NCBI RefSeq assembly: GCF_019355555.1
Contig: NZ_CP072142.1
Location: forward strand, 868,001 to 932,000
Source of the DNA: Rhizobium sp. L51/94
GTDB lineage: Bacteria > Pseudomonadota > Alphaproteobacteria > Rhizobiales > Rhizobiaceae
Direction of reading: 5' to 3'
Length of the DNA: 64,000 nt
Numbering within the stretch: position 1 is the stretch's first letter; each line of letters starts with the position of its first letter. Positions 20,331-29,628 of this stretch are shown here, piece after piece. The position numbers and the translations under genes were made by a program. The notes below the pieces were generated by a model. The model saw only the letters and a program-made list of their open reading frames with translations. It did no database searches and was not told the DNA's origin.

Positions 20331-22166
20331 ATGATCGACACCATTCGCCTGACGGCGGCACAAGCCATGTTCCGCTGGCTTTCCGTGCAGATGACCGAAG
20401 ACGGGGACCGCTTTATCGAGGGTGTGTGGGCGATCTTCGGCCATGGCAATGTCGCCGGCATCGGCGAGGCCCTGCATGGTATTGGTGCAAAGTTGCCGAC
20501 ATGGCGCGGACAGAACGAGCAGACGATGGCGCATGCCGCAATCGCCTATGCCAAAACGAAGCGCCGCCGGAAAGCCATGGCGGTGACGTCTTCCATCGGC
20601 CCCGGCTCGACCAATCTCGTGACGGCCGCAGCGTTGGCCCATGTCAACCGCCTGCCTGTCCTCTTCATTCCTGGAGACGTCTTTGCCAATCGCCGGCCGG
20701 ATCCGGTTCTCCAGCAGATCGAAGATTTCGACGACGGCACGATGAGCGTCACCGACTGCTTCCGTCCGGTCAGCCGCTATTTCGACCGGATCACCCGGCC
20801 GGAGCATCTTCTGACCGCACTTCCGCGCGCCCTGCAGGTGATGACGGACCCGACCACATGCGGTCCCGTCACGCTCGCCTTCTGCCAGGACGTTCAGGCG
20901 GAAGCCTACGACTATCCTTTATCCTTCTTCGACACGAAGACATGGCGCATTCGGCGACCGGAGCCGGATATGCGCGAGGTCGAGGATGTGGTGACGGCGC
21001 TTAAGGCTGCGAAGAACCCGATCATCGTCGCCGGTGGCGGCGTGCTCTATTCCGGCGCCGATGCAGAACTCTTGGGCTTTGCCCGCAAGCACAACATCCC
21101 CGTGGTTGAGACGCAGGCGGGCAAAGGGGCGATCGACTGGGAGGAGAGGCTGAACTTCGGCTCTCCTGGCGTGACGGGCACGGATTGCGGTAACGCGATC
21201 GCTGCGAAGGCCGACCTGATTTTGGGAGTTGGAACGCGCTTTCAGGACTTCACGACGGGAAGCTGGACGATCTTCGGCAAAGCAGACCGCAAGCTCGTGT
21301 CCATCAACCTCACCGGCTACGATGCAGCCAAGCATGGCGCCATTCCGCTGGTTTCCGATGCTAAGGTGGCGCTGGAGCGAATTTCCAAGGGTCTTGGCGA
21401 GAATCGTTTTGCCGATCCGGACTTTGCCGCCCGTGATGCCTGGTTCAAGGCGACCGATCAGGTAACTGCAGCCCCGGCGCAGACGAGCGAAAATGTGCTG
21501 CCATCGGATGCCCAGGTTATCGGCGCAGTGCAACGGGTCGCCGGAGCACAGACTGTCGCCATGTGCGCGGCCGGAACCATGCCGGGTGCCTTGCAGATCC
21601 TCTGGAGGTCGGCGGCCGGCGGCTATCACATGGAATATGGCTATTCCTGCATGGGCTACGAGGTCGCCGGAGCTTTCGGCATCAAGTTGGCGGCACCGGA
21701 CAAGGAGGTCGTCTGCTTTGTCGGCGACGGCTCCTACATGATGGCGAACTCGGAACTCGCGACGGCCGTGATGATGCGCGTCCCCTTCACGATCGTGCTC
21801 ACGGACAATCGCGGTTACGGCTGCATCAATCGGCTCCAGCAGGAGTGCGGCGGCGCCGAATTCAACAATATGTATAAGGACAGCAACATCGAGGTGCAGC
21901 CCGAGATCGACTTCGTGGCCCATGCCGCTTCGATGGGTGCGCATGCATTGAAGGTGGACGGTATTGCCGGGCTCGAGAAGGAGATCGTGCTCGCCCGCGA
22001 TCGACGGATCCCGACCGTGATCGTCATCGACACCGAAGCGGAAACTGGTCCGGGTATCGGCGGTGCATGGTGGGATGTCTCCGTCCCAGCAGTCGGCGAT
22101 ACGGACAAGCTGAGACAAGCCCGCGCCCATTACGAGACCAATACCGCTCGCCAGCGCATTAACTGA
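20331..22166 (+). CDS. iolD: 3D-(3,5/4)-trihydroxycyclohexane-1,2-dione acylhydrolase
   Basis: A 611-residue thiamine-diphosphate enzyme that opens the inositol ring, giving 5-deoxyglucuronate. The activating Glu63 sits in WRGQNEQTMAHAA, and the ThDP-binding motif runs from GDGSYMMANSE to LTDN in the C-terminal domain. The three-domain acetolactate-synthase-like layout and length match IolD. The start is one base after the iolC stop. An antisense frame of 468 codons lies opposite this gene but is a shadow. Confidence 0.95.
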   Translation: MIDTIRLTAAQAMFRWLSVQMTEDGDRFIEGVWAIFGHGNVAGIGEALHGIGAKLPTWRGQNEQTMAHAAIAYAKTKRRRKAMAVTSSIGPGSTNLVTAAALAHVNRLPVLFIPGDVFANRRPDPVLQQIEDFDDGTMSVTDCFRPVSRYFDRITRPEHLLTALPRALQVMTDPTTCGPVTLAFCQDVQAEAYDYPLSFFDTKTWRIRRPEPDMREVEDVVTALKAAKNPIIVAGGGVLYSGADAELLGFARKHNIPVVETQAGKGAIDWEERLNFGSPGVTGTDCGNAIAAKADLILGVGTRFQDFTTGSWTIFGKADRKLVSINLTGYDAAKHGAIPLVSDAKVALERISKGLGENRFADPDFAARDAWFKATDQVTAAPAQTSENVLPSDAQVIGAVQRVAGAQTVAMCAAGTMPGALQILWRSAAGGYHMEYGYSCMGYEVAGAFGIKLAAPDKEVVCFVGDGSYMMANSELATAVMMRVPFTIVLTDNRGYGCINRLQQECGGAEFNNMYKDSNIEVQPEIDFVAHAASMGAHALKVDGIAGLEKEIVLARDRRIPTVIVIDTEAETGPGIGGAWWDVSVPAVGDTDKLRQARAHYETNTARQRIN

Positions 22167-22193
22167 CATTTCGACAGGCCGAAAGGAACGACC

Positions 22194-23123
22194 ATGATAC
22201 TCTACGGAACAAACCCCATTGCCTGGTCGAATGACGACGATCAGACGATCGGCGCGCATCTGACACTCGAGGACTGCCTGTCGGACTGCCGCAAGATCGG
22301 GTTCGACGGCATCGAGAAGGGCCATAAGATGCCGAGCGAGGGCGGTGCGCTGAAAGACGCGCTTGGCGCATTCGGCCTACGCTTCGTCGGCGGGTGGCAC
22401 TCCACCAATCTTCTCGTCAACGACGTGGAGACCGAGAAGGCGGCACTGCAGGCCTTCATCGACATGACGAAGGCAGCCGGGGGCGACCACATCAATGCTT
22501 GCGAATGCTCCAACACCGTCCACGGCAGCGACGGCACGGCGGTCAACGACCGTCCGATCTTGACCGAAAAGCAATGGACGCGTTTTTCCCAAGGTTACGA
22601 GGCGCTGTCCGCATTTGCCGCCGAGCAGGGCGTCAAGATGGGATACCACCATCACATGGGCACGATCATCGAGAGCGCTGCTGATATTGACCGGTTCATG
22701 AGCATGGCCGGTCCCTATACGCGGCTTCTTCTGGATACGGGTCATTGTACCTTCGGCGGCGCCGATCCAGTCGAGGTGGCGACAAAGTACATGGACCGCG
22801 TGACGCATATCCATGCCAAGAACATTCGCGCGGACATTATGAGACGGGTGCGCTCCGAAAATCTCTCCTTTCTCGACGGTGTGCGCCTTGGCGTATTCAC
22901 CGTTCCGGGAGATCCTGAGGGATGTGTGGATTTCGCCCCGGTCCTCAAGGTTGCGGCCGATCACAACTATTCGGGCTGGCTCGTCATCGAGGCCGAACAG
23001 GACAGCGCGGTCCGCGAGCCGTTCCTCTTCCAGAACATGGGCCTGAAGGCGCTGAAGGCGATTTCGCGAGAGATTGGCCTCGACAGGTCCACTGTCAGCA
23101 TCCAAGGGGAACAGCTACAGTGA
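22194..23123 (+). CDS. iolE: Myo-inosose-2 dehydratase
   Basis: A 309-residue TIM-barrel enzyme that dehydrates 2-keto-myo-inositol to the trione hydrated by IolD. Recognisable motifs are NPIAWSNDD near the start, GFVGGWHS-like [18 protein letters not shown] and LLLDTGHC, and the closing WLVIEAEQD; the histidines and acids are metal-binding in this family. AGGAACGACC precedes the ATG. It overlaps iolB by GTGA. A second iolE-like gene, broken by a stop, is at 27552-28463. Confidence 0.93.
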   Translation: MILYGTNPIAWSNDDDQTIGAHLTLEDCLSDCRKIGFDGIEKGHKMPSEGGALKDALGAFGLRFVGGWHSTNLLVNDVETEKAALQAFIDMTKAAGGDHINACECSNTVHGSDGTAVNDRPILTEKQWTRFSQGYEALSAFAAEQGVKMGYHHHMGTIIESAADIDRFMSMAGPYTRLLLDTGHCTFGGADPVEVATKYMDRVTHIHAKNIRADIMRRVRSENLSFLDGVRLGVFTVPGDPEGCVDFAPVLKVAADHNYSGWLVIEAEQDSAVREPFLFQNMGLKALKAISREIGLDRSTVSIQGEQLQ

Positions 23124-23932
23124 GCATCTTGCGGCGCAAACCTTTCGGCAGTCACGGCAAGGTCCATGAAATCACCCCCCAATCGGCAGGCTGGCGCTAT
23201 GTCGGCTTCTGCCTCTATCGCCTGCGGGAAGGCGAAACCATCGATGAGGCGACCGGCGACCGGGAAGCGATCCTGGTGATGGTCGAGGGCAAGGCCCGCT
23301 TCACCGCGGCAGGCAGCGACTGGGGCGAACTCGGCGACCGCATGAACGTCTTCGAAAAGACCCCGCCGCATTGCCTTTATGTGCCGAACGGCGAGCACTG
23401 GGAAGCGCGCGCCACGACCGACTGCACGATCGGCGTCTGCCATGCCCCCGGCAAGGGCGGCCACAAAGCCCGACGGATTGGTCCGGATGGAATCGCGCTC
23501 ACGCCGCGTGGGGTAGGTGCGAACGAGCGTTTTATCAACAACATCGCCATGGAGGCAGACAATTATTGCGACAGCCTTCTGGTCACGGAGGTCTTCACGC
23601 CCGCCGGCAACTGGTCGTCCTATCCGAGCCACCGCCACGACGAGGACGATTTCCCCCGGATCACCTATCTGGAGGAGACGTATTATCATCGGCTCAATCC
23701 CGAACAGGGTTTTGGCGTCCAGCGGGTCTACACGGAAGATGGTGCGCTGGACGAAACGATCGCCGTGAAGTCGCACGACGTCGTCCTCGTGCCGCGCGGC
23801 CATCACCCCTGCGGCGCGCCCTACGGCTTCGAGATGTACTACCTCAACGTCATGGCAGGTCCGTTACGAAACTGGCGTTTCATCCCCGACCCTGCCGTCC
23901 AGTGGATCATCGATCGCGACACTAAGGCGTGA
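23120..23932 (+). CDS. iolB: 5-deoxy-glucuronate isomerase
   Basis: A 270-residue bicupin that isomerises 5-deoxyglucuronate to 5-dehydro-2-deoxygluconate, the IolC substrate. The C-terminal cupin has the metal histidines and glutamate in [20 protein letters not shown] and [13 protein letters not shown]. It starts at the GTG that overlaps the iolE stop codon (GTGA), so translation is coupled. The frame open further upstream is inside iolE. Confidence 0.94.
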   Translation: MSILRRKPFGSHGKVHEITPQSAGWRYVGFCLYRLREGETIDEATGDREAILVMVEGKARFTAAGSDWGELGDRMNVFEKTPPHCLYVPNGEHWEARATTDCTIGVCHAPGKGGHKARRIGPDGIALTPRGVGANERFINNIAMEADNYCDSLLVTEVFTPAGNWSSYPSHRHDEDDFPRITYLEETYYHRLNPEQGFGVQRVYTEDGALDETIAVKSHDVVLVPRGHHPCGAPYGFEMYYLNVMAGPLRNWRFIPDPAVQWIIDRDTKA

Positions 23933-23954
23933 CCGCCTGGCGAAAGGACATATC

Positions 23955-24344
23955 ATGCCGCTCATCAAGCTTCATATCCGCAAGGGCAGGTCGGAGCCCG
24001 AGATCACGCTGCTTCTCGACACCGTGCACAGGGTCATGCTGGACGCGTTCGGTGTGCCGGAACGGGACCGCTACCAGATTGTGTTCGAGCACGAGGACAC
24101 ACATTTCCGCGCGCTGGATACCGGCCTCGGCTTTACGCGAACGGATCGCTTCGTCCTTATTGAGGTCGTGTCGCGGCCGAGACCGCGCGTCGAAAAGCTT
24201 TCATTTTATGAGAACCTCGGCGTTCAGTTGTCAGAGCGCTGTGGCATCCCGACATCCGATCTTATGGTGTCGTTCGTTGAGAACAGCGATGAGGATTGGT
24301 CTTTCGGAGGAGGCGTCGCTCAGTTCGTGACGGGAGATCTTTGA
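23955..24344 (+). CDS. Tautomerase/MIF-superfamily small enzyme
   Basis: A 129-residue protein beginning MPLIKLHIRKGRS, so after Met removal Pro1 can be the catalytic base typical of 4-oxalocrotonate-tautomerase-like enzymes. The length is that of the longer, fused-repeat tautomerases. It sits 22 bp behind iolB and overlaps the next gene, so it belongs to the iol operon. A tautomerase is not part of the textbook inositol route; here it could handle the enol/keto forms of the diketone intermediates. That role is inference. Confidence 0.8.
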   Translation: MPLIKLHIRKGRSEPEITLLLDTVHRVMLDAFGVPERDRYQIVFEHEDTHFRALDTGLGFTRTDRFVLIEVVSRPRPRVEKLSFYENLGVQLSERCGIPTSDLMVSFVENSDEDWSFGGGVAQFVTGDL

Positions 24345-25231
24345 CGCCCCAGGCCGGCATCAACAAGCCTGTAGCAGAGAGAATTACCTCCACGTTGGCA
24401 TCCTGCCAGCGGCCACCTAGAGATTTGGAAGAACTCCGCCAGGCTATCGCCGGCCAGTATGAAAAGCTGCCCAAGCGTTTGGCGCGTGTCGCTCGCCAGA
24501 TAATGGACAGTCCGGTTGAGGTAGCTCTAGGCTCAGTTGCCTCTATAGCAGCATCTGCGCAGGTGGCGCCTTCAACCCTAATTCGTTTTGCGCAACTTTT
24601 AGGATTCGATGGCTTTAGTGCGCTGCAGGAGATTGTACTGCAGGCTGTCAGAGGAAAGTTAACCTCGCGTCTTAGCTCCAGGTCTATCAAGACCGAAACA
24701 GAGCTGTCGGAGCCTGGAAAACGTCTTCTCCACGACGCCATTGCTGCAGGCCATCTAGCGCTGGAAACTATGTCGGAAGGCATCAGTGCAGATGAAATTG
24801 AAACCGCGTCACGCATTTTGACTGACGCCAACTGCATTTTTATTTTCGTCGGGAAAGGTATGCTTCCGGTTGCATCATTCATCCGAAATTGTCTGACAAG
24901 CGTACAGATTCGCTCCGTTCTTGTGGAAGATGGACGAACCAACGACGTGATCGATTTCGCGACCAACCGCGATGCAGCTATCGCTATTGGTCGCGGCGAA
25001 TTTGCGGAAGGAACAAGCGACGTGCGAAAACTAAAGCAGCTTGCCTTGCCACTGATAGTTTTTACCGATTCGGAGTTTTCGCCGCTCGCGGCAATGGCCT
25101 CAGTGAGCTTCAACGTGATCGAGGCCGGTGAAGGGGGGGTGCTTCGCATCACCGCGGCGATAGCGCTTAGCGAGGCTCTGGCGATGTCCACCGGCAATGT
25201 TCCGCAGCGCAGGGTGGATGAGAGGCGCTAG
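24341..25231 (+). CDS. iolR: MurR/RpiR family regulator, probable inositol repressor
   Basis: A 296-residue protein with an N-terminal RpiR-type helix-turn-helix (LARVARQIMD, then ASAQVAPSTLIRFAQLLGFDGFSALQEIV) and a C-terminal SIS sugar-isomerase domain from about residue 130. Rhizobial IolR belongs to this family and represses iol genes. I start it at the TTG at 24341, which overlaps the tautomerase stop; a longer frame from 24296 exists. Its 3' end overlaps by 4 bp the end of the convergent dehydrogenase gene. I found no GGAA-N6-TTCC motif, the site I recall for S. meliloti IolR, in the gaps checked. Confidence 0.85.
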   Translation: MTPQAGINKPVAERITSTLASCQRPPRDLEELRQAIAGQYEKLPKRLARVARQIMDSPVEVALGSVASIAASAQVAPSTLIRFAQLLGFDGFSALQEIVLQAVRGKLTSRLSSRSIKTETELSEPGKRLLHDAIAAGHLALETMSEGISADEIETASRILTDANCIFIFVGKGMLPVASFIRNCLTSVQIRSVLVEDGRTNDVIDFATNRDAAIAIGRGEFAEGTSDVRKLKQLALPLIVFTDSEFSPLAAMASVSFNVIEAGEGGVLRITAAIALSEALAMSTGNVPQRRVDERR

Positions 25232-26283
25232 TTGGGCTTCTCGACCAGGCCCGCCTCGTGAAATGTAATGTTGAGAGCATTCCTGATCCCGTCGAGCGTT
25301 TGCATAGTCTGTAGCGATGCGTCAAGTGGGCGCGCTGAGCATTCGAGCTTGCCTTGCGTAATTGCCCATGCCACCTGCGCGGCCTCATAGAAGATCCCCT
25401 CATCATGCGCGCCGCGCGGTTCATCGTAGCGCAGCCGGATAGTACCGTCGCGCGACCAGACCTCGAAGGCACCGGGCAAGTGAAACTCCGTTTCGAACCG
25501 GATTGACCCCTTCGTACCGATAATAGCGGCGTTAGTGGGCGTAAATCCGTAAAGCGAGGTCGACATTGTTCCGAGTGCTCCCTGATGGTTGGCTAAAACC
25601 ACGGAGAGTTGTCCGTTGACGCCTGCGCGGTCTGGTACGGCCAGACCGACAATCTTCTGGGGAACGCCGAGCAGCTTCGTTAACAGTGATACGGGGTAGG
25701 TACCGAGATCAAGGAGCGGGCCGCCGGCAAGCCGCGCGTCGAATATCCGGTGATCGCGGGGCAAATATTCGCCATATTCGGTGAAGACAGAGGAAATGTC
25801 GCCGATCATCCCCAGGTCGAGCACCTGCTGCAAGACGTCGAATTTCGGCAGGAAGTAGGTCCATAACGCTTCGGCGAAAAAAACGCCTTTCCGGCGCGCT
25901 GCGGCCACCATGGCGTCTGCCTGTTCCAGATTGAGCGCAATCGGCTTTTCGACAAGGACATGCTTTCCTGCGTTGATAGCGAGGAGGGCATGATCGTGGT
26001 GCAGGTTATGGGGTGTGGCGATGTAGATCACATCGATATCATCGGCGTTGGCAAGGGCGTCGTAGCTATCAAAGACCCGCTCGATTCCCCATTTTGCCGC
26101 GAAGATTTCCGCCGTACCCAGCGATCGCGAGCCAATGCCAACAATGTTTTGACGCGTGTGCGCCTTGACCGACCTTACAAAGGTCTCAGCGATCCAGCCA
26201 GAACCAAGAATACCCCACCTCAGCGGCGGCGCATCCATGGCGGGCAGGGTCCGTGCGGCAGGCAGGTTTTTTGGAAACGACAT
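25228..26283 (-). CDS. Gfo/Idh/MocA family oxidoreductase
   Basis: A 351-residue NAD(P)-dependent dehydrogenase. The Rossmann motif GILGSGWIAETF and the catalytic EKPIA lie at the expected positions, followed by the substrate domain ending in the AINAGKH-type layout of the family. It is most like the dimeric dihydrodiol/glucose-fructose-oxidoreductase branch (LWTYFLPKF). It is the last gene of a reverse-strand operon running from 29504; its substrate is unknown but likely an inositol- or sugar-derived alcohol. Confidence 0.87.
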   Translation of the reverse strand: MSFPKNLPAARTLPAMDAPPLRWGILGSGWIAETFVRSVKAHTRQNIVGIGSRSLGTAEIFAAKWGIERVFDSYDALANADDIDVIYIATPHNLHHDHALLAINAGKHVLVEKPIALNLEQADAMVAAARRKGVFFAEALWTYFLPKFDVLQQVLDLGMIGDISSVFTEYGEYLPRDHRIFDARLAGGPLLDLGTYPVSLLTKLLGVPQKIVGLAVPDRAGVNGQLSVVLANHQGALGTMSTSLYGFTPTNAAIIGTKGSIRFETEFHLPGAFEVWSRDGTIRLRYDEPRGAHDEGIFYEAAQVAWAITQGKLECSARPLDASLQTMQTLDGIRNALNITFHEAGLVEKPN

Positions 26284-26354
26284 GATTTTGTTCCTCTAAG
26301 ATGCAGGCGAGGACATCAGCGATCTGGACTTGCAGATCGTACTGCGCCTCTCGC

Positions 26355-27527
26355 TCAACCGGCGACCTTTTGCCAGCGTTCCGTCTCAACAGACCGTTCC
26401 ATGGCATCGATGATCCGCTCGTTGGCAAGGCCGAACTCGAAGTTGGGGAAGCAGTCAGTCCCCCTGGCAATTCCTTCAATGAGGTCCCGGACCTCGATAA
26501 CCTTGACGTCGAAATATCCAAGACCACCGCCTGCAAAATCAAACCCGAAGAAGGCCGAGAACTGCGGCACCTGACTGCCTGCATAAATCGTCTTGAAGCC
26601 GCGGTCTGGCTTCGGGTCGTTGAAGCGCGAGATCTTCAGTTCGTTGAACCGCTCACCGTCCATGATGATCGTGCCCTCCGTTCCCGATACTTCCCAATAG
26701 ACGCCAAAAACCTTGCCCGCTGCGACGCGCGAGGCTTCAATCGTCCCGCCTGCGCCGTTCTTGAAACGGATGAGCGTCTGAATCTGATCCTCATTTTCGA
26801 CAACCGCACGCGGTGCGTCGCTCACAGCAGTCGCGCCATAACCGGATCCACCTTGCGGAACCGGCCGTGTGGGAAAAAAAGTCTGGGTCTGCGCGATAAC
26901 CGATTCGACATCGCCCATAAGATACTGTGCGACCGAGATGACATGGCTTCCGAGGTCGCCGAGCGCGCCGGAGCCCGCTTCCTTACGCGTGCAGCGCCAG
27001 GAGAACGGTAGATCTGGATCGTTGAAGAAGCCTTGGTCGAACCAGCCGCGGAACCGCATCGGTATGCCGATATCGCCTCTGTCAATCAGGATCTTTGCCA
27101 ACATGGCAGCAGGCGTCTTGATATTGTTAAAAGCGACCATGGTCTTAACGCCCTTGATCTTCGCAGCCGCGGCCATTTCCTTCGCCTGCTGAAGAGTGAC
27201 CGACAGCGGCTTCTCGCAATAAACGTGTTTGCCGGCACCAATCGCGGCCAGTGCCATTTCATGGTGCATGGCATTGGGCGATGTAATATCAACGACGTCA
27301 ATTTCGGGATCCGTAACAAGCGTGCGCCAGTCACCGGTGCTGCGCTCAAAGCCGTACCGGGCGGCGGCCTGGGCGGCCAGTTCCTCCGTCGCATCTGCCA
27401 GGAGGACGAGGCGGGGAACGGCAGGAAGGTCGCGATAGAGCATGGCGGCACGGCGATAGGCGTCCGCATGAGCCTGACCCATAAATCCCGAGCCGATCAA
27501 GCCTATATTGAGGGTTTTCTTGCCCAT
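26355..27527 (-). CDS. Gfo/Idh/MocA family oxidoreductase
   Basis: A 390-residue dehydrogenase with the N-terminal Rossmann motif GLIGSGFMGQAH, the ITSPNAMHHEMALAAI strand-turn and catalytic EKPLSVT. The length and the internal PFSWRCTRKEAGSGALGDLGSH segment place it in the longer subgroup often found beside IolE-like enzymes. It lies between the damaged iolE-like gene and the 25228 gene on the same strand. It probably oxidises an inositol isomer or derivative; no specificity residues can be named. Confidence 0.9.
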   Translation of the reverse strand: MGKKTLNIGLIGSGFMGQAHADAYRRAAMLYRDLPAVPRLVLLADATEELAAQAAARYGFERSTGDWRTLVTDPEIDVVDITSPNAMHHEMALAAIGAGKHVYCEKPLSVTLQQAKEMAAAAKIKGVKTMVAFNNIKTPAAMLAKILIDRGDIGIPMRFRGWFDQGFFNDPDLPFSWRCTRKEAGSGALGDLGSHVISVAQYLMGDVESVIAQTQTFFPTRPVPQGGSGYGATAVSDAPRAVVENEDQIQTLIRFKNGAGGTIEASRVAAGKVFGVYWEVSGTEGTIIMDGERFNELKISRFNDPKPDRGFKTIYAGSQVPQFSAFFGFDFAGGGLGYFDVKVIEVRDLIEGIARGTDCFPNFEFGLANERIIDAMERSVETERWQKVAG

Positions 27528-27551
27528 TGGATTTTTCCTTCGTTACAATGT

Positions 27552-28463
27552 TCAGGCTGAAAATATTTTGGCGATGTGATTGATGGCGGCCGTGACGGCC
27601 GGAAGAGGCGGTACGGCGGCCGGATCCTGCTCCGCCTCGACCACCATCCAGCCCCGATAGCCGCTTTTCCGGACGTAGGCAGCGAGCGGGGAGAAATCGA
27701 CCATGCCGTCCCCCGGAACGGTGAACATGCCTCTGCGGACGGCATCATTGAAACTCAGGTCCCCGTCACGCACGGCGACCATCACCGAAGCGCGGATATC
27801 CTTTAGGTGGATGTGCACAATGCGCTCCGCGAAACGCTCGATGAGGCGCACGTAGTTGAAGCCTGCCGCCGCGGCGTGACCGGTGTCGAGCAACAGCCCG
27901 ACCTCCGGTCCCGTTCTGTCGAAAAGAGCGGAGATTTCATCGAAGGTCTCGGCCACCATCATCAGATGATGGTGGTAGGCGAGCGTCAGTCCGTATTCTC
28001 CCTTTAGCCGCCTGCCGAATTCAGTCAGACGCGCTGCGTAGGCGGTGATCTCCTCCTTCGGCATGACAACGCGGGACGACATTGCGACGTCCAGTGGCGC
28101 GCCAGACGCCATCATCGCTGTCTCTCCATAGACAAGGACCGCCGAGCCCACGGCGCGCAGGAGGGAAGCATGGGCAGCTACAGCCGCCATTTCGCTTTCG
28201 ACGTCAGCTTGAGCCAGCTGTCCGGAATGTCATCCTGAAGCAAGCGCGAGGCTGCGGCTCTCAAGGAGCGGGGCAAGCAATTCATGCCGACGCGGCATCT
28301 TTCTCCCGAGCTCTACCCCTTGGTAGCCGGCAGCAGCGGCGTCGTCGAGGCATGTCTCTAGCGGGATATCGGCGCCGAGATCTTCCAGAACATCATTGGC
28401 CCAGGAGAGCGGGCTGACGGCAAGGCGAACGCCATCGGGAAGAGTGGTCAATCTGTCGTTCAT
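27552..28463 (-). pseudogene. iolE-like TIM-barrel gene interrupted by in-frame TGA
   Basis: A full-length 303-codon frame related to inosose dehydratase, interrupted once. The start (28463) gives SPLSWANDVLEDLGADIPLE and GVELGRKMP; the second part has LAYHHHLMMV, LLLDTGHAAA and the closing GWMVVEAEQDP. At 28230-28232 the codon is TGA exactly where the family, and iolE in this window (GGWHS), has Trp in ASG-W-HSGQL. No frame change occurs, so a single G-to-A change (TGG to TGA) explains it. Reinitiation at the ATG at 28190 would yield only the C-terminal two thirds. It is flanked by Gfo/Idh genes in the same operon. Confidence 0.85.
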
Positions 28464-28496
28464 GATGGTTTGTCTCCAAAGGGATGGGGGCGATGT

Positions 28497-29504
28497 TCAA
28501 GGGCGCCAGTCCGATCCAATCCGGACGGGATGGCCGCTTGTCATGGAGACAATGGCGGCCTCGGCAATACGCTGTGCCTCAAGCCCGTCGCGAATGGTGG
28601 CGAGCGGGGATAGTCCGGTCTCAAGCAGCGCGATGAAGGCCGCCATCTCGTTGCGATAGGCGTCGGCGAAGCGCTCGATGAAGTAGTTCATTGGGCCCGA
28701 GGCGCGAAAGCCATGTGCATCCGCGATGGTGACGCCGCGTTGTGGGCGATTCTCGACATAGAGAACTTCCTTGCTGCAAAGCGCTTCGAGCCGCTGGTCG
28801 TAGCCGAAAGGCGCGCGGCGGCAGTTGATCATCTGCACGAAGCGTCCAGAGACGGAGGTGAGCGTCACCATGGCCGTATCGATGTCGCCGGCAGTGCCGA
28901 TCCCCGCATCGATCAGGCAGTTACCGACCGCATAAACGGTGTCGATTTCCTCCCCCAAAATGTAACGGGCCATGTCAAAGTCGTGGATCGCCTGATCGCG
29001 GAACATGCCGCCAGACCGCTCGACATATTCGCGCGATGGCGGCGAAGGGTCGCGGGTATGCATGACAATGTGTTCTAGTTTGCCAGCTTCGCCACTGGCG
29101 ATCCGTTCGCGCACATAGCGGAAATCTGGGTCGTAGCGCCTTTGGAATGCAAGTAGGCACGGTACGCCAGCCGCCTCCACTGCCTGCGTGACTGCTTCCA
29201 CGGTTTTAAAATCGAGGCTGACCGGCTTTTCGCAGAAAATAGCTTTGCCGGAGTGCGCGGCTCTAAGCAGTAGGTTTGCATGCGTGTCGGTGGAACTCGC
29301 GATAACAATTCCGTTGATTGAAGGATCTAAAAACACGGTCTCTTCAGTGACGATCTTTGCAGAGAGCCGGGTCGCTAAGGCGGTCCGCTGTGCGCTTTCA
29401 ACCGGATCGACCAGATACTTAACATTTATCGATGGGAGGGCTGCCGCGTTCATCGCATGCACGTGGCCTATCCGACCCGCACCAAATACGGCGAGATTGG
29501 TCAT
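28497..29504 (-). CDS. Gfo/Idh/MocA oxidoreductase, inositol 2-dehydrogenase-like
   Basis: A 335-residue dehydrogenase with NLAVFGAGRIGHVHA at the N-terminus, the ASSTDTHANLLLRAA strand and catalytic EKPVSLD near residue 97, and RDQAIHDFDMARYILGE around the active-site Asp/His. Length and motifs fit the IolG/Idh branch better than the two dehydrogenases downstream. It is the first gene of the reverse operon and starts just after a GGGAGGAATA site. It faces the LacI gene at 29629 across a gap with a palindrome. Confidence 0.87.
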   Translation of the reverse strand: MTNLAVFGAGRIGHVHAMNAAALPSINVKYLVDPVESAQRTALATRLSAKIVTEETVFLDPSINGIVIASSTDTHANLLLRAAHSGKAIFCEKPVSLDFKTVEAVTQAVEAAGVPCLLAFQRRYDPDFRYVRERIASGEAGKLEHIVMHTRDPSPPSREYVERSGGMFRDQAIHDFDMARYILGEEIDTVYAVGNCLIDAGIGTAGDIDTAMVTLTSVSGRFVQMINCRRAPFGYDQRLEALCSKEVLYVENRPQRGVTIADAHGFRASGPMNYFIERFADAYRNEMAAFIALLETGLSPLATIRDGLEAQRIAEAAIVSMTSGHPVRIGSDWRP

Positions 29505-29588
29505 TTATTCCTCCCAAGTGTTAGCGAAGCGGTTGCACCGCCTCCATCCCGTTGCGCAAACTGTAGCGCGCTGCTAATGGGGAAAAAA

Positions 29589-29602
29589 CGTCAATCTTGA
29601 CG
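29589..29602. promoter_or_regulatory. Palindrome CGTCAA-TC-TTGACG between divergent genes
   Basis: A perfect 6-bp inverted repeat with two central bases lies 27 bp before the LacI gene and 85 bp before the divergent dehydrogenase gene. Position and symmetry are those of a LacI-family operator that would control both directions. Confidence 0.5.
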
Positions 29603-29628
29603 AGATTTCTTCAAACTCGGGAGGCATA

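Noticed and set aside
20919-22325. 468-codon antisense frame opposite iolD
   Set aside because: A typical high-GC shadow of a strongly supported gene; similar shadows lie opposite GH127 (53059-54948), the solute-binding protein (56794-58155) and the M24 peptidase (59956-61245).
28230-28232. Selenocysteine or read-through codon at the internal TGA
   Set aside because: The family has Trp, not Cys or Sec, at this position, and no SECIS-like element was seen; simple nonsense mutation is the better reading.
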